DNA of 64,000 nt from Paenibacillus massiliensis 2301065 = DSM 16942 (GCF_000377505.1 NZ_KB898199.1:60307-124306); one strand, 5' to 3'; positions 45,799-54,289 are shown, counted from the first letter of the stretch. Notes: generated by a model not told the origin, from the letters alone. Made by a program: numbers and translations.

Positions 45799-45814
45799 AT
45801 AAGTGACTGCTTAT
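45799..45814. promoter_or_regulatory. Candidate ArsR operator in front of arsR
   Basis: ATAAG-TGACTG-CTTAT, identical in half-sites and spacing to the arsC operator. A further ATAAG half-site lies at 45847-45851. Confidence 0.65.
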
Positions 45815-45877
45815 ATAATAGTTGATGGGAAGAGTGAACTCAATACATAAGTGCTTCCAGAAATTATAATGTATACA

Positions 45878-45889
45878 GAACGGATGTTC
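45878..45889. promoter_or_regulatory. LexA (SOS) box upstream of the Y-family polymerase
   Basis: GAAC-GGAT-GTTC, a perfect match to the Gram-positive LexA half-sites, next to TATAAT at 45894-45899. Confidence 0.85.
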
Positions 45890-45906
45890 TGATTATAATT
45901 AGATAA

Positions 45907-45918
45907 GAATGTATGTTC
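45907..45918. promoter_or_regulatory. Second, imperfect LexA box
   Basis: GAAT-GTAT-GTTC, one mismatch from the LexA box, 17 bases downstream of the first. Two boxes would give tighter SOS control. Confidence 0.6.
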
Positions 45919-45952
45919 TCATTGCTGTGATTTTATAGAGGGGTGCATAATC

Positions 45953-47221
45953 ATGCCTAAAAAAAATGAACGAATCATTTTTCTGGCAGACTGTCAGTCT
46001 TTTTACGCTAGCGTAGAAAAAGCCTCACGTCTGGATTGCGAGCATAAGCCGCTTGCGGTGGCAGGTGATCCTGCCCGAAGATCTGGAATTATTCTTGCTG
46101 CCTGCCCGATAGCCAAGAGCTTTGGCGTGACAACGGCAGAACGTCTTGGGGAAGCGCTGAAGAAATGCCCGGAGCTCGTCGTTGTTCGACCGCGGATGCA
46201 GTATTACATTGATGTGTCCTTGGCCATCTCTGATATCTATAGGCAGTATACAGATCTGGTAGAGGTGTTCAGTATAGACGAGCAGTTCCTAGATGTGACC
46301 GGAAGCCTTGGATTGTTCGGTGATCCGTTAGAGATTGCCCGAGAGATTCAGCAGAGGGTACTTCTGAAGACGGGAGTGTGGGTACGGATCGGAATGGGCT
46401 CCAACAAGATTCTGGCTAAAATGGCCACGGATATATGGGCGAAGAAGAACGAGAGCGGCTTGTATCGCTTACCGAAGTCGGGGCTTGAGATGCTGCTGTG
46501 GCCTCAGCCCGTGCAGAAGATGTTCGGTATTGGCTCGCGCATGACGAAGCATCTGGCCAGACTGGGTATGCATACGATTGGAGATATCGCCCGTACGCCG
46601 CTTCCTGTGCTGAAGTCCCGCTTACGGGCTCATTTTGGCAAGCAGTCAGACATTCAGGCAGAGGTGCTGTGGCGGAGTGCTCATGGGCTGGATGACAGTC
46701 CAGTCGCCCCGTACACATTTCGTACCCCTCAGAAGTCCATCGGTCATATGATGACATTGCCCAAGGATTATCTGGAGCCGAAGGAAATTGAGACCATTCT
46801 GCTGGAGCTGACGGAGGAAGTATGCCGGGACAGTCGGCGTAAAGGCTATATGGGGCAGGTGGTGAATGTCAGCTGCATGTGCAGCCCTTATGAGGCACCT
46901 ACGGGATTTTCCCGGCAAAGGAAGCTGCTTGATCCGACGAATAGCACTAATAAAGTATTTGCGTCCGTGAAGGAGCTGTTCTATAAGTTCTGGGATCATA
47001 TGCCTGTACGTCGTCTGGGTGTCAGCCTGAGTGATCTCGTCGAGGATGGGGTCTATCAGATCTCCTTCTTCGAGGATCAGGAGCGGGTGCGCTCCCTTGA
47101 GGAAGCGACCGATCGCATCAAGGAGCGGTATGGCAGTGCTGCTATCGTTCGGGCATCCTCTCTGACCTATGCGGGTCAGGCATTGGAAAGATCGCTGAAG
47201 ATTGGGGGGCATTACAAATGA
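45953..47221 (+). CDS. Y-family DNA polymerase (UvrX/YqjW type)
   Basis: A translesion polymerase of 422 residues. The catalytic carboxylates lie in LADCQSFYASVEKAS (first Asp) and SIDEQFLDVTG (SIDE). The little-finger domain covers about residues 250-420, ending in GGHYK without a visible clamp-binding motif. It belongs to the UvrX/YqjW branch (polymerase IV 2) rather than DinB1. LexA boxes upstream indicate induction by DNA damage. A YolD-like gene overlaps its end by 4 bases, the standard neighbour for this branch. The ATG follows AGAGGGGTGCATAATC. Confidence 0.9.
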   Translation: MPKKNERIIFLADCQSFYASVEKASRLDCEHKPLAVAGDPARRSGIILAACPIAKSFGVTTAERLGEALKKCPELVVVRPRMQYYIDVSLAISDIYRQYTDLVEVFSIDEQFLDVTGSLGLFGDPLEIAREIQQRVLLKTGVWVRIGMGSNKILAKMATDIWAKKNESGLYRLPKSGLEMLLWPQPVQKMFGIGSRMTKHLARLGMHTIGDIARTPLPVLKSRLRAHFGKQSDIQAEVLWRSAHGLDDSPVAPYTFRTPQKSIGHMMTLPKDYLEPKEIETILLELTEEVCRDSRRKGYMGQVVNVSCMCSPYEAPTGFSRQRKLLDPTNSTNKVFASVKELFYKFWDHMPVRRLGVSLSDLVEDGVYQISFFEDQERVRSLEEATDRIKERYGSAAIVRASSLTYAGQALERSLKIGGHYK

Positions 47222-47556
47222 GCAAAAAGCTGCAAAATAACGGGCTATGGGAATCTAGCCGGATGATGCTGCCTGAGCATCGGGCGCGTATTCTGGAGGA
47301 GGCAGGGAGGGCAGACAAGAGGTCTCGTCCACTTCTGCATGAGGATGAACTGGAGGAGATGCTTCGCTATATCCTGATCTCGGAGCATGATGGGCTGCCG
47401 ATACAGATTGAGCTATTCACCGAACGTGGTCCTGCTCATCGCGCAGAAGGCACGGTTACAGCCATTAGCCAGCATCAGCGAAAATTCAGAGTCGATACGC
47501 AGGATGGCTTTGAGTGGATTGATTTTGCCGAGCTGATGACAGCTCGCCTGTTATAG
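47218..47556 (+). CDS. YolD-like protein (YqjX type)
   Basis: A protein of 112 residues with GLWESSRMMLPEHRARI near the start and an Sm-like beta part (GTVTAISQHQRKFRVDTQDG, then WIDFAEL). YolD-like proteins accompany UvrX/YqjW polymerases in Firmicutes and on plasmids; a UmuD-like helper role has been proposed, but it is not established. The start overlaps the polymerase stop (ATGA), so expression is coupled and SOS-dependent. Confidence 0.85.
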   Translation: MSKKLQNNGLWESSRMMLPEHRARILEEAGRADKRSRPLLHEDELEEMLRYILISEHDGLPIQIELFTERGPAHRAEGTVTAISQHQRKFRVDTQDGFEWIDFAELMTARLL

Positions 47557-47664
47557 CCTTTACGTAGCGTTAATGTTCTATAATGAGACTCAGGACAGAC
47601 GCTGGATAGAGAGCCTTGTGCTTGAGAACTAAGGACAGGGCAGTCTGGCGAAAGGAGCGTAGGA

Positions 47665-48885
47665 ATGAGTCAGAGATGGAAAATCAAGGAGCTGGCCTCA
47701 GAGCTGCACGTATCTACACGAACGATCCGGTTCTACGAGGAGAAGGGGCTGATCACTCCTGAGAAGGACCCGGATAACGGCTATCGGGTGTTTGGTGAGC
47801 GTGATGTGACCCGGCTAAGGATGATTATCTCGCTTCGCGAATTTGGGATGTCGGTGGAGCAGGTCAAGCAGCTGCTGGGCAGCCTAGAGCAAGGGCGGCG
47901 GGAGGAGGCGCTGCATACACTGGAGCTTCAGCGTTCAGCGATGTTCGATAGCTGGATGGAGAGCAAGCAGCAGCTGGAGGCCGCTGATTATATGATTGAT
48001 TGCCTGCGGACGGGCGAAGACCCTGAGTGGGGAAGCTGGTTCGCGAAGGCTGGTGGCTTGAAGCGACAACGCCAGCTGAGGAATTCATGGCAGGACAATT
48101 GGGATTTTGATAGCCGCGCAGCCATACATGATGAACTGGTGAAGCAAGAGGAGCTGCAGAGTGGCGGTCATCCGGCTTACTCGGATACCCTGCGGTTCAT
48201 GGTGGAGCGCGTTCAGCCACAGCCCGGGGAAAAGGGAATTGATATGGGGACGGGGACCGGCAATCTGGCCGGGCTTTTTGCAGCAGAAGGGGCAATGATG
48301 GCCGGTATTGACCAGTCTACAGAGATGCTGAAGCAGTGTCGTCGTAAATTTCCACATATTGATGTCCGTCCGGGGAATCTGATGCGGATCCCGTTCGTAG
48401 ACGGGAGCTTTGATTTTGCGGTGAGCAGTTATGCTATGCATCATCTGGCTGATGAACAGAAATACATTGCTTTAGGGGAAATATGCCGTGTGCTCCAGCC
48501 GCATGGCCGCATCTGCATTGCAGATGTGATGCAGGAGCCAGAACGTTGGGTGAGCGCAGCGCTTTCAGATGATATCGTAGTCGCTGATCAAGCAGGGCGT
48601 CTGGAGGATCGTCCGGTGGATTATCTATCGAATGATTGGCCCAACCCTCAGCCAAGCCTTCAGCCCAATTTTATGACAGATCCTCTGTCTAGCTCTATGT
48701 CAGATCCACTGGCGAATCATCTGGACAAGCAGCCAGCCTACTATGTGACGCCTTCGTTTCTGACAGAATGGCTTGAGCAGCATGGATATGTAACGATTAC
48801 CCGGCGTGTCGCTGGTCCTGTCTACATGGTATATGCCGTTCCTGTTCATTATGGTCAGGCGCGCAGCGGAGCTCTTTTCTCCTGA
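47665..48885 (+). CDS. MerR-family regulator fused to a SAM-dependent methyltransferase
   Basis: A fusion of 406 residues. Residues 5-75 form a MerR winged helix (IKELASELHVSTRTIRFYEE, then RVFGERDVTRLRMIISLREFG). A helical linker covers about 80-140. A class I methyltransferase follows from about 185: GIDMGTGTGNLAGLFAAEG is motif I, AGIDQSTEML motif II, and SFDFAVSSYAMHHL motif IV. A Pro/Ser-rich linker lies at about 325-350. The substrate may be a drug-like small molecule that also acts as effector; this is inference. The ATG follows GAAAGGAGCGTAGG. It stands as a single gene. Confidence 0.85.
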   Translation: MSQRWKIKELASELHVSTRTIRFYEEKGLITPEKDPDNGYRVFGERDVTRLRMIISLREFGMSVEQVKQLLGSLEQGRREEALHTLELQRSAMFDSWMESKQQLEAADYMIDCLRTGEDPEWGSWFAKAGGLKRQRQLRNSWQDNWDFDSRAAIHDELVKQEELQSGGHPAYSDTLRFMVERVQPQPGEKGIDMGTGTGNLAGLFAAEGAMMAGIDQSTEMLKQCRRKFPHIDVRPGNLMRIPFVDGSFDFAVSSYAMHHLADEQKYIALGEICRVLQPHGRICIADVMQEPERWVSAALSDDIVVADQAGRLEDRPVDYLSNDWPNPQPSLQPNFMTDPLSSSMSDPLANHLDKQPAYYVTPSFLTEWLEQHGYVTITRRVAGPVYMVYAVPVHYGQARSGALFS

Positions 48886-48975
48886 TGAGTGAAAGTCTCT
48901 TGACCTTGACGTAAGGGAAACTTGTAGTCTTCTGGTGAAGTAGTACTCATGTGATAAGCCAGGAGGATGAAGAAA

Positions 48976-50292
48976 ATGAAAATGATGACAGAGGCAAGCG
49001 ATACGATCATGATCAAGGGTGCTCTCATTGTGAGCATGGTACCTGGAGAAGAGCCATATGAAGGAGATATTGCAATCAAGGGCACGCGAATAGAGGCGAT
49101 GGGGCCAGAGCTTTCGAAGCAGCCGGGGGAGTGCATTCATGCACGTGGCATGATCGCTATGCCAGGGCTGATCAATGCCCATCAGCATTCACCGATGAGC
49201 CTGCTGCGGGGCTTCTCCGATGATCTGAAGCTGATGGACTGGCTTGATCGCAAGATGCTGCCAGCCGAGGCGCGGATGACGCCTGAGGATATCTATTGGG
49301 GAGCCAAGCTGGCGATTGCTGAAATGATCAAGTCGGGTACGACAGCTTTTGCTGATATGTACATTCATATGAATGAAATTGCCGAGGCTGTACAGGAGAG
49401 TGGTATCCGTGCATCGCTTACCAGGGGAGTAATTGGTCTGGAGGACGACGGGGGCCGCAGAATACATGAGGCGATTGATCTGATCGATCGCTGGTCCGGC
49501 AAAGCAGAGGGACGAATCACGACCATGATGGGACCCCATGCGCCCTATACTTGCCCTCCGGATATGCTGAAGGAGGTATTGAAGCTTGCTGAATCCAAGC
49601 GCGTACCGATCCATATTCATCTAGCTGAGACTCTGGAGGAGAGCGCGATCATTCAGGAGCGGTATCATTGTACACCAACACAGTATTTGCACGATTGTGG
49701 TCTACTGGATCATGATCATATTTTGCTGGCCCATGGAGTGCATCTGCAGCAGGAGGATATCCACCTGCTTCGCTCTATTCGTGGTGGTGGAATAGCTCAT
49801 AATCCGGTGAGCAATCTGAAGCTGGCTTGCGGAATTGCCCCTATAACCGAGCTGCTAGAGCAAGGGGTTAGCGTCGGTCTAGGGACAGACGGAGCAGGCA
49901 GTGCTACAACGCTCGATATGTTTGCCGAGGTACGTGCGGGGGCATGGCTGCAGAAGCTGGCTAGTGGAGACCCCGCCCGATTCCGTGCCAGACAAGCACT
50001 AGCCATGGCTACAACCGAAGGAGCAGAATTGCTCAGGCTTGGAACAAGGGGAGGTCAGTTGGAGCCTGGGAGACTGGCTGACATCATCCTGCTGGACTTG
50101 CAGCAGCCGCACCTGCAGCCCCTTCATGATCCATTCTCCCTACTGGCCTATGCGGCCTGTGGTTCGGATGTGCACACCACTATTGTAAATGGTCGTGTGC
50201 TGATGAGAGAACGCCAGCTGTTGACGATAGACGAGCCAGAGCTGCTGCAACAGGCAGCTGTCCGTGCGAAACGAATCACAGCCGGGTTATGA
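48976..50292 (+). CDS. 5-Methylthioadenosine / S-adenosylhomocysteine deaminase-type amidohydrolase
   Basis: A metal-dependent amidohydrolase of 438 residues. MPGLINAHQHSPMSLLRGFS carries the metal HxH motif, MMGPHAPYTCP the MtaD-type substrate loop, HIHLAETLEES a metal His, AHNPVSNLKLACGIAP the active site, and GLGTDGAGS the metal Asp. The N-terminal 55 and C-terminal 60 residues form the beta-sandwich. MtaD-type enzymes deaminate MTA, SAH or adenosine; related ones act on other purines or pyrimidines. The start at 48976 follows AGGAGG at 9 bases; a nearer ATG at 48967 lacks spacing. Confidence 0.8.
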   Translation: MKMMTEASDTIMIKGALIVSMVPGEEPYEGDIAIKGTRIEAMGPELSKQPGECIHARGMIAMPGLINAHQHSPMSLLRGFSDDLKLMDWLDRKMLPAEARMTPEDIYWGAKLAIAEMIKSGTTAFADMYIHMNEIAEAVQESGIRASLTRGVIGLEDDGGRRIHEAIDLIDRWSGKAEGRITTMMGPHAPYTCPPDMLKEVLKLAESKRVPIHIHLAETLEESAIIQERYHCTPTQYLHDCGLLDHDHILLAHGVHLQQEDIHLLRSIRGGGIAHNPVSNLKLACGIAPITELLEQGVSVGLGTDGAGSATTLDMFAEVRAGAWLQKLASGDPARFRARQALAMATTEGAELLRLGTRGGQLEPGRLADIILLDLQQPHLQPLHDPFSLLAYAACGSDVHTTIVNGRVLMRERQLLTIDEPELLQQAAVRAKRITAGL

Positions 50293-50396
50293 GCGGATGA
50301 TGCACTGGCACTCGGCTTGAGGGGCTGGACTAGAGGGATTGTCTAGAGAGTCGAGCAGAGCGTACCCACCTAGCCCTTGCATCTGCAAAGGTTCGA

Positions 50397-50777
50397 TTAA
50401 TGTACAATCTGGAACAGGCGACTTAGCTCGCGTCGTACCTCACTTCTGGCGAAGCGGGGGAGCATGGAGAAGAATCTCCGATATCCCCGGCACAGGTAAT
50501 GCACTTCAATGCCATCAGGACCTCGCTGCTCCTCCAGAACCTTAATCCCTCTTGCCCGCATATCCCGTCGGGTAGAGGTCAGCTCATGGGTGATATGCTG
50601 CTGCAGGCGATCCAGTCCGCGAGTGTAGAGATCAGAGAGGTACAGTGTAGAGGAGGAATGCTTCAAGACGGCAATATCCTTTGCCAGCATATCGAGCATC
50701 AAGGTATACAAGACATAGAATTTCACCAGACGGTCATCCTCATGTGTAGGGATGGGAGGTGCTGATGATGGCTTCAT
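50397..50777 (-). CDS. Unknown protein behind a perfect LexA box
   Basis: A basic, largely helical protein of 126 residues (133 if the ATG at 50798 is used). HEDDRLVKFYVLYTLMLDML is followed by KDIAVLKHSSSTLYLSDLYT and a basic C-terminus with YRRFFSMLPRFARSEVRREL. I do not recognise the family. The start at 50777 is preferred because AGGAAGTG lies 9 bases upstream. The perfect SOS box at 50822-50833 lies 45 bases before it, so DNA-damage induction is likely. It could be a modulator of replication or division, but nothing in the sequence proves a role. Confidence 0.7.
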   Translation of the reverse strand: MKPSSAPPIPTHEDDRLVKFYVLYTLMLDMLAKDIAVLKHSSSTLYLSDLYTRGLDRLQQHITHELTSTRRDMRARGIKVLEEQRGPDGIEVHYLCRGYRRFFSMLPRFARSEVRRELSRLFQIVH

Positions 50778-50821
50778 AACATCGTTCACTTCCTTCATGG
50801 GGTACTATCTTAGATGTATGA

Positions 50822-50833
50822 GAACGTATGTTC
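50822..50833. promoter_or_regulatory. LexA (SOS) box of the unknown minus-strand gene
   Basis: GAAC-GTAT-GTTC, perfect half-sites. On the minus strand it lies in an AT-rich stretch with promoter-like TATATT upstream. Confidence 0.8.
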
Positions 50834-51003
50834 TTAATATAACCATCATAATGGAGTTCATACATTCCAGCAACGAGGAATTCATGGAAAATGCAGTGCA
50901 CACAGACACTTGAAGGCACATGCTTCCCATGGACAGCAAAATAAGGTATGGTTGGTCATGTCTATTGGAGTTCACAATTGTTAACGAAAGAAGGAATGAT
51001 CAG

Positions 51004-52005
51004 ATGCGCCGGCTGTATACTGCGCTTATTTTGCTAAGTCTTGTGTGGGGAGCGTCCTTCATGCTCATCAAGGTGCTATTGGCACATCAGATGGGCCCGT
51101 GGACGATAGCCAGCCTCCGCTCCTTGCTGGGCATGCTGTTCATCGTGCTGATGATGGTGCTGCTACGTAGGCCATTTGATTTGAAAAAGCTGAACTGGGG
51201 CGGGTCTCTGCTGGTGGGAATTATCAATATGGCGTTGCCTTGGGCACTCATTGCTTTCAGCGAGACGAGACTCACGAGCAGTATGGCTTCTGTGCTGAAT
51301 GCGACGACTCCGATCTGGACGATGCTTGTAGGTCTGGTGTTCTTTGGAGCGGTGTTCGGCAGAAAGCAATGGCTGGGGATGGGCATTGCATTTGCAGGCA
51401 TCCTAGTACTGCTCGGCATTAATTCGGATACGATCATTGCCGCAGATCCAATAGGCTTTGCGGTGATGCTCTTGGCGACATTGTGTTACGCTATCGGCTC
51501 CCAGCTTGCGCGCAAGCTTCTGGGAGGTATGGATATGTACCAGATTTCGGTGGCTACTCTGGCAGGCGCGTGGATCAGCAGTACGCTGGCTGCGCTGGTG
51601 CTGGAGAGCCCGTCAATAGCTTCATTAGCATCGCTAGGGTCACCTCAGGTCATGGTTTCGCTATTGGGACTCGGCGTCCTTGGCTCGGGTGTAGCGTACA
51701 TCCTGTTTAATTACATGCTGATGAAGGGTAGCCCAGAGTTCGCGACCTCCGTAACGTATCTGGTGCCTGCCACAGCGATGGTATGGGGCTATGCCTTGTT
51801 AGGTGAGCATATCGGTTGGAATCTGCTGGGTGGACTGGTGCTGATCCTCGGTGGAGTCTTCATCGCTAATCGTCGGGGAAGTGTAGGTTCATCAGGCAGA
51901 AGGGCAAAGGAAGGGCTTGATCGAGCAAAGCAAACGACGGTTCATATGGAGCAGAGAAGAAAGAAAAAAGCCAACGAGACAGAAGGTAGCTCTTATCGAG
52001 CATAG
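51004..52005 (+). CDS. EamA-family (DMT superfamily) transporter
   Basis: This membrane protein of 333 residues has ten predicted helices in two EamA repeats: the first begins ALILLSLVWGASFMLIKVLL and the second about residue 148, ending LGGLVLILGGVFIANRRG. Relatives export amino acids or other metabolites; the substrate is unknown. After residue 292 a charged tail of about 40 residues (Lys/Arg/Glu-rich) follows, longer than in most EamA proteins. The start at 51004 follows GAAGGAATGATCAG; the longer reading adds 28 unlikely residues. Confidence 0.85.
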   Translation: MRRLYTALILLSLVWGASFMLIKVLLAHQMGPWTIASLRSLLGMLFIVLMMVLLRRPFDLKKLNWGGSLLVGIINMALPWALIAFSETRLTSSMASVLNATTPIWTMLVGLVFFGAVFGRKQWLGMGIAFAGILVLLGINSDTIIAADPIGFAVMLLATLCYAIGSQLARKLLGGMDMYQISVATLAGAWISSTLAALVLESPSIASLASLGSPQVMVSLLGLGVLGSGVAYILFNYMLMKGSPEFATSVTYLVPATAMVWGYALLGEHIGWNLLGGLVLILGGVFIANRRGSVGSSGRRAKEGLDRAKQTTVHMEQRRKKKANETEGSSYRA

Positions 52006-52074
52006 AATAACGGAGGACAGACACTAATCGTTATGATGCATTAGTCGAATTTCACAAACTGATATACAGAATAA

Positions 52075-52110
52075 GGCGGGTGCGCTTCGAGCGTTACCCG
52101 CCATCATTTT
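52075..52110 (+). terminator. Terminator of the EamA transporter gene
   Basis: GGCGGGT pairs with ACCCGCC, with an inner CGCT/AGCG stem, followed by ATCATTTT. Confidence 0.7.
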
Positions 52111-52272
52111 ACTCGTCCGATTCTACGCTTCAGATGCTACACTATTGAAATACATACGTATATATCGAGGAACTGCTATCTATCTCATCTTTCACTCCTA
52201 ACCGAAATCAGAGAGGAGGCAGTGCCAACGGGGCGATGAGACATGGATTGTCGAACTCAGGGTGGGTAGGGA

Positions 52273-52812
52273 TCAGATTTCACTCCAGGTCATTGTCAGT
52301 TCTACAGATCCGTCCTTGCTGGCCATTACTCCTCCAATTAAGGACCATTTTTCATGGGCTTCTGTATCGGTTCCTTGAATGATGATATTTTTTTCATCGA
52401 TGGTCTCCACAGCATCTGTCATGGCTTTGGTGGCAAAATAATCTTTGTACATATCGGAGACGGCCTTCAGATCTTCAGGGGTTGTAAAGATAATCATCAC
52501 TGACTTCTTGCCTCCTTGTTCGCCGGACTGAGCTAATTCAATCTTGGCATCAGCCGGTAAGGGAAAGTCAGCAGGCATATTTTCAGGCAGCTGCTTATTC
52601 TGGTTCACTTCTGCCTCCGCAGGCTTCGCTGCAGATGTGGAGGCCTTGCTCGTATCTGCTATGCTCTCTGCAGCGGGCACGTTGCTACCGTTAGATACAG
52701 TATTATTACTATCTCCGGACTCCTGAGCCGCCTGGGTGCTACAAGCGCTCAGGATCGTCATCAGGGTTAAGGTAGCACAGGTTAGTACCAACTGCTTCTT
52801 ATTTTTGATCAT
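52273..52812 (-). CDS. Lipoprotein of unknown function
   Basis: A protein of 179 residues with a lipoprotein signal: positive start (MIKNKKQ), hydrophobic core and lipobox LSAC with the acylated Cys near residue 23. Next comes a Ser/Asn/Ala-rich linker of about 45 residues, then a compact domain (LPENMPADFPLPADAKIELA; KKSVMIIFTTPEDLKAVSDM). The domain ends with TVELTMTW-like strands. It is anchored on the outer face of the membrane. I do not recognise the domain with confidence. The ATG follows AGAAGGAGCGATAATA. Confidence 0.75.
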   Translation of the reverse strand: MIKNKKQLVLTCATLTLMTILSACSTQAAQESGDSNNTVSNGSNVPAAESIADTSKASTSAAKPAEAEVNQNKQLPENMPADFPLPADAKIELAQSGEQGGKKSVMIIFTTPEDLKAVSDMYKDYFATKAMTDAVETIDEKNIIIQGTDTEAHEKWSLIGGVMASKDGSVELTMTWSEI

Positions 52813-53332
52813 TATTATCGCTCCTTCTCTGTGAAATATCTGCTCCTAAGAGAGCAATCTATTGTCTCCGCTAATTGATTCCACACATCCTTCCCTATAT
52901 GTTATATAAGCTCGTGCTATATGGTTTGAAGCGTGTGATACATGCTAGATATCCAGAATTTTAACAAAAGTGAAGTTGAGGAAGAACGTGCCCTAGTCCA
53001 GTTGTATTCCCAACCTAAGTCCAGTTTTGCATAACAGTATTTATATTCTGCATTGTATCTTCCGCATCTTCGGAATTGTTGCATATTTTCCGTGCATCTG
53101 CTGCCAGACGCATAACCAAAGCTTTTAATCATATATTGTTAATGCCAGCGGATTTCAGTCTTACTTCGTGTGGATTTTGTGGTGGTGTAGAATGTTCTGA
53201 CGTCTAAGGGCTCTGCAACATTCGTCACCATGGATATGTATATCGTCGACTATGCATATCGTCCATTTTACGTAGGTTTGACATAACAGGGCTGTTTCAC
53301 AGGTGCTCGTCTGTGGTAGAATTGTTACAGGG

Positions 53333-53355
53333 ACTGGTTCGGCTAACCGACCAGT
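53333..53355 (+). repeat. Hairpin in the distal yitT leader
   Basis: ACTGGTTCGG and CCGACCAGT pair with one bulged T around a CTAA loop. It would be the first strong stem in the leader if transcription starts near 53330. Confidence 0.5.
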
Positions 53356-53495
53356 TGTGACGAAATAACATGCAGAAAGGATCAGGATACCATGTGTCCC
53401 CGAAGGATACTTCCCCAAAGGACGATCTGGAAACGGTATGATCTCTCTTATACTTAGCTTCTTCTCGTGGATGACGTCAGCCATTCTGACCGACT

Positions 53496-53611
53496 TTACG
53501 GAAGAGGGGATTGTGAAATGCGAAGGACCAAGTCCTCCAGGCTAAGCATCCATTTCGGCTTCCGTAAGAGCGGTAGTTACACCAAACTTACGAGAAACCG
53601 AGGAAGCCTGT
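53496..53611 (+). promoter_or_regulatory. Structured yitT leader with alternative pairings at the ribosome site
   Basis: A nested hairpin, TTACGGAAG/CTTCCGTAA (53496-53504 with 53559-53567), contains GAAATG/CATTTC and AGGAC/GTCCT. The 3' strand GGCTTCC (53557-53563) can instead pair with GGAAGCC (53602-53608), which covers the ribosome site of yitT. CGTAAG (53563-53568) can pair with CTTACG (53587-53592). The first pairing frees the ribosome site and the second hides it, the layout of a translational switch. No known riboswitch class was recognised. Confidence 0.5.
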
Positions 53612-54289
53612 ATGAGGATACCCTACCAAAGTTCAATTACTGTTAGTCAACTCGCCCCGCTAGCTCGACGTATGCTGGCTATGATGCTGGGCACGCTTAT
53701 TCTTGCATTTGCGTACTATCATATTAATTTTGCGAATCACTTAACTGAAGGAGGCTTCGTTGGCCTGGCTCTTTTGGGCAAATACGCCTTCGGTTGGTCA
53801 CCTGCCTGGACGGCATTGTTGCTGGACATTCCGGTGCTGCTTGTCGCTTGGCTGTGGAAGGGCTGGAAGTTCATGGCCTCAGCATTGGTCGGAGCTTTGA
53901 TGTTCTCTGGATTCTATGCTGCCTTTGAATTATACTCGCCTCTGCATATCGATCTGGCAGGCAATCTGGCGGTAGCTGCCTTGTTATCAGGCTTACTGAC
54001 AGGCGTTGGTGCGGGTCTGGTTATGCGATTTGGCGGTGCTACTGGGGGCGATGATATTTTATCCCTCCTCATTAGTCAGTGGAGAGGCTGGAAGCTGGGG
54101 AATGTATTTTTTGCCAGTGACTGTATCGTACTTCTTCTCTCTCTGTTATATTTACCGATGAAGGAGACACTGTATACGATTCTTGCAGTATGGGTGGCAG
54201 GAAAGATTATCACCATCACCGTCACCTTCCGTCTACCGAAGCCAACTGTTGCTCCTAAAGTAACTCTGAAGCAGCAAGCGCACAGCTAG
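53612..54289 (+). CDS. YitT-family membrane protein
   Basis: This membrane protein of 225 residues has about six helices and the YitT/DUF161 pattern: LILAFAYYHINFANHLTEGG, FVGLALLGKYAFGWSP, and GVGAGLVMRFGGATGGDDIL. YitT proteins have no firmly known substrate; some act in amino-acid or siderophore-related transport, but this is not established. Full-length members have a C-terminal soluble DUF2179 domain of about 80 residues that is missing here, so this is a short form. The ATG follows CCGAGGAAGCCTGT, a site that the leader can sequester. Confidence 0.85.
   Translation: MRIPYQSSITVSQLAPLARRMLAMMLGTLILAFAYYHINFANHLTEGGFVGLALLGKYAFGWSPAWTALLLDIPVLLVAWLWKGWKFMASALVGALMFSGFYAAFELYSPLHIDLAGNLAVAALLSGLLTGVGAGLVMRFGGATGGDDILSLLISQWRGWKLGNVFFASDCIVLLLSLLYLPMKETLYTILAVWVAGKIITITVTFRLPKPTVAPKVTLKQQAHS

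Larger units (their letters stand above)
52813..53611 (+). other. 800-base region upstream of yitT
   Basis: No supported gene. A 107-codon minus-strand frame (53161-53484) has no ribosome site and unconvincing composition. The right part is structured: an ACTGGTTCGG-CTAA-CCGACCAGT hairpin at 53333-53355 and the yitT leader at 53496-53611. A weak promoter (TGTTTC, 18 bases, TAGAAT) lies near 53293-53322, which would give a leader of about 280 bases. The left part, to 53270, shows nothing clear. Confidence 0.5.

Noticed and set aside
53161..53484. 107-codon minus-strand frame upstream of yitT
   Set aside because: No ribosome site, unusual composition with many Cys/His/Ile, no recognisable motif, and it overlaps the structured leader region.
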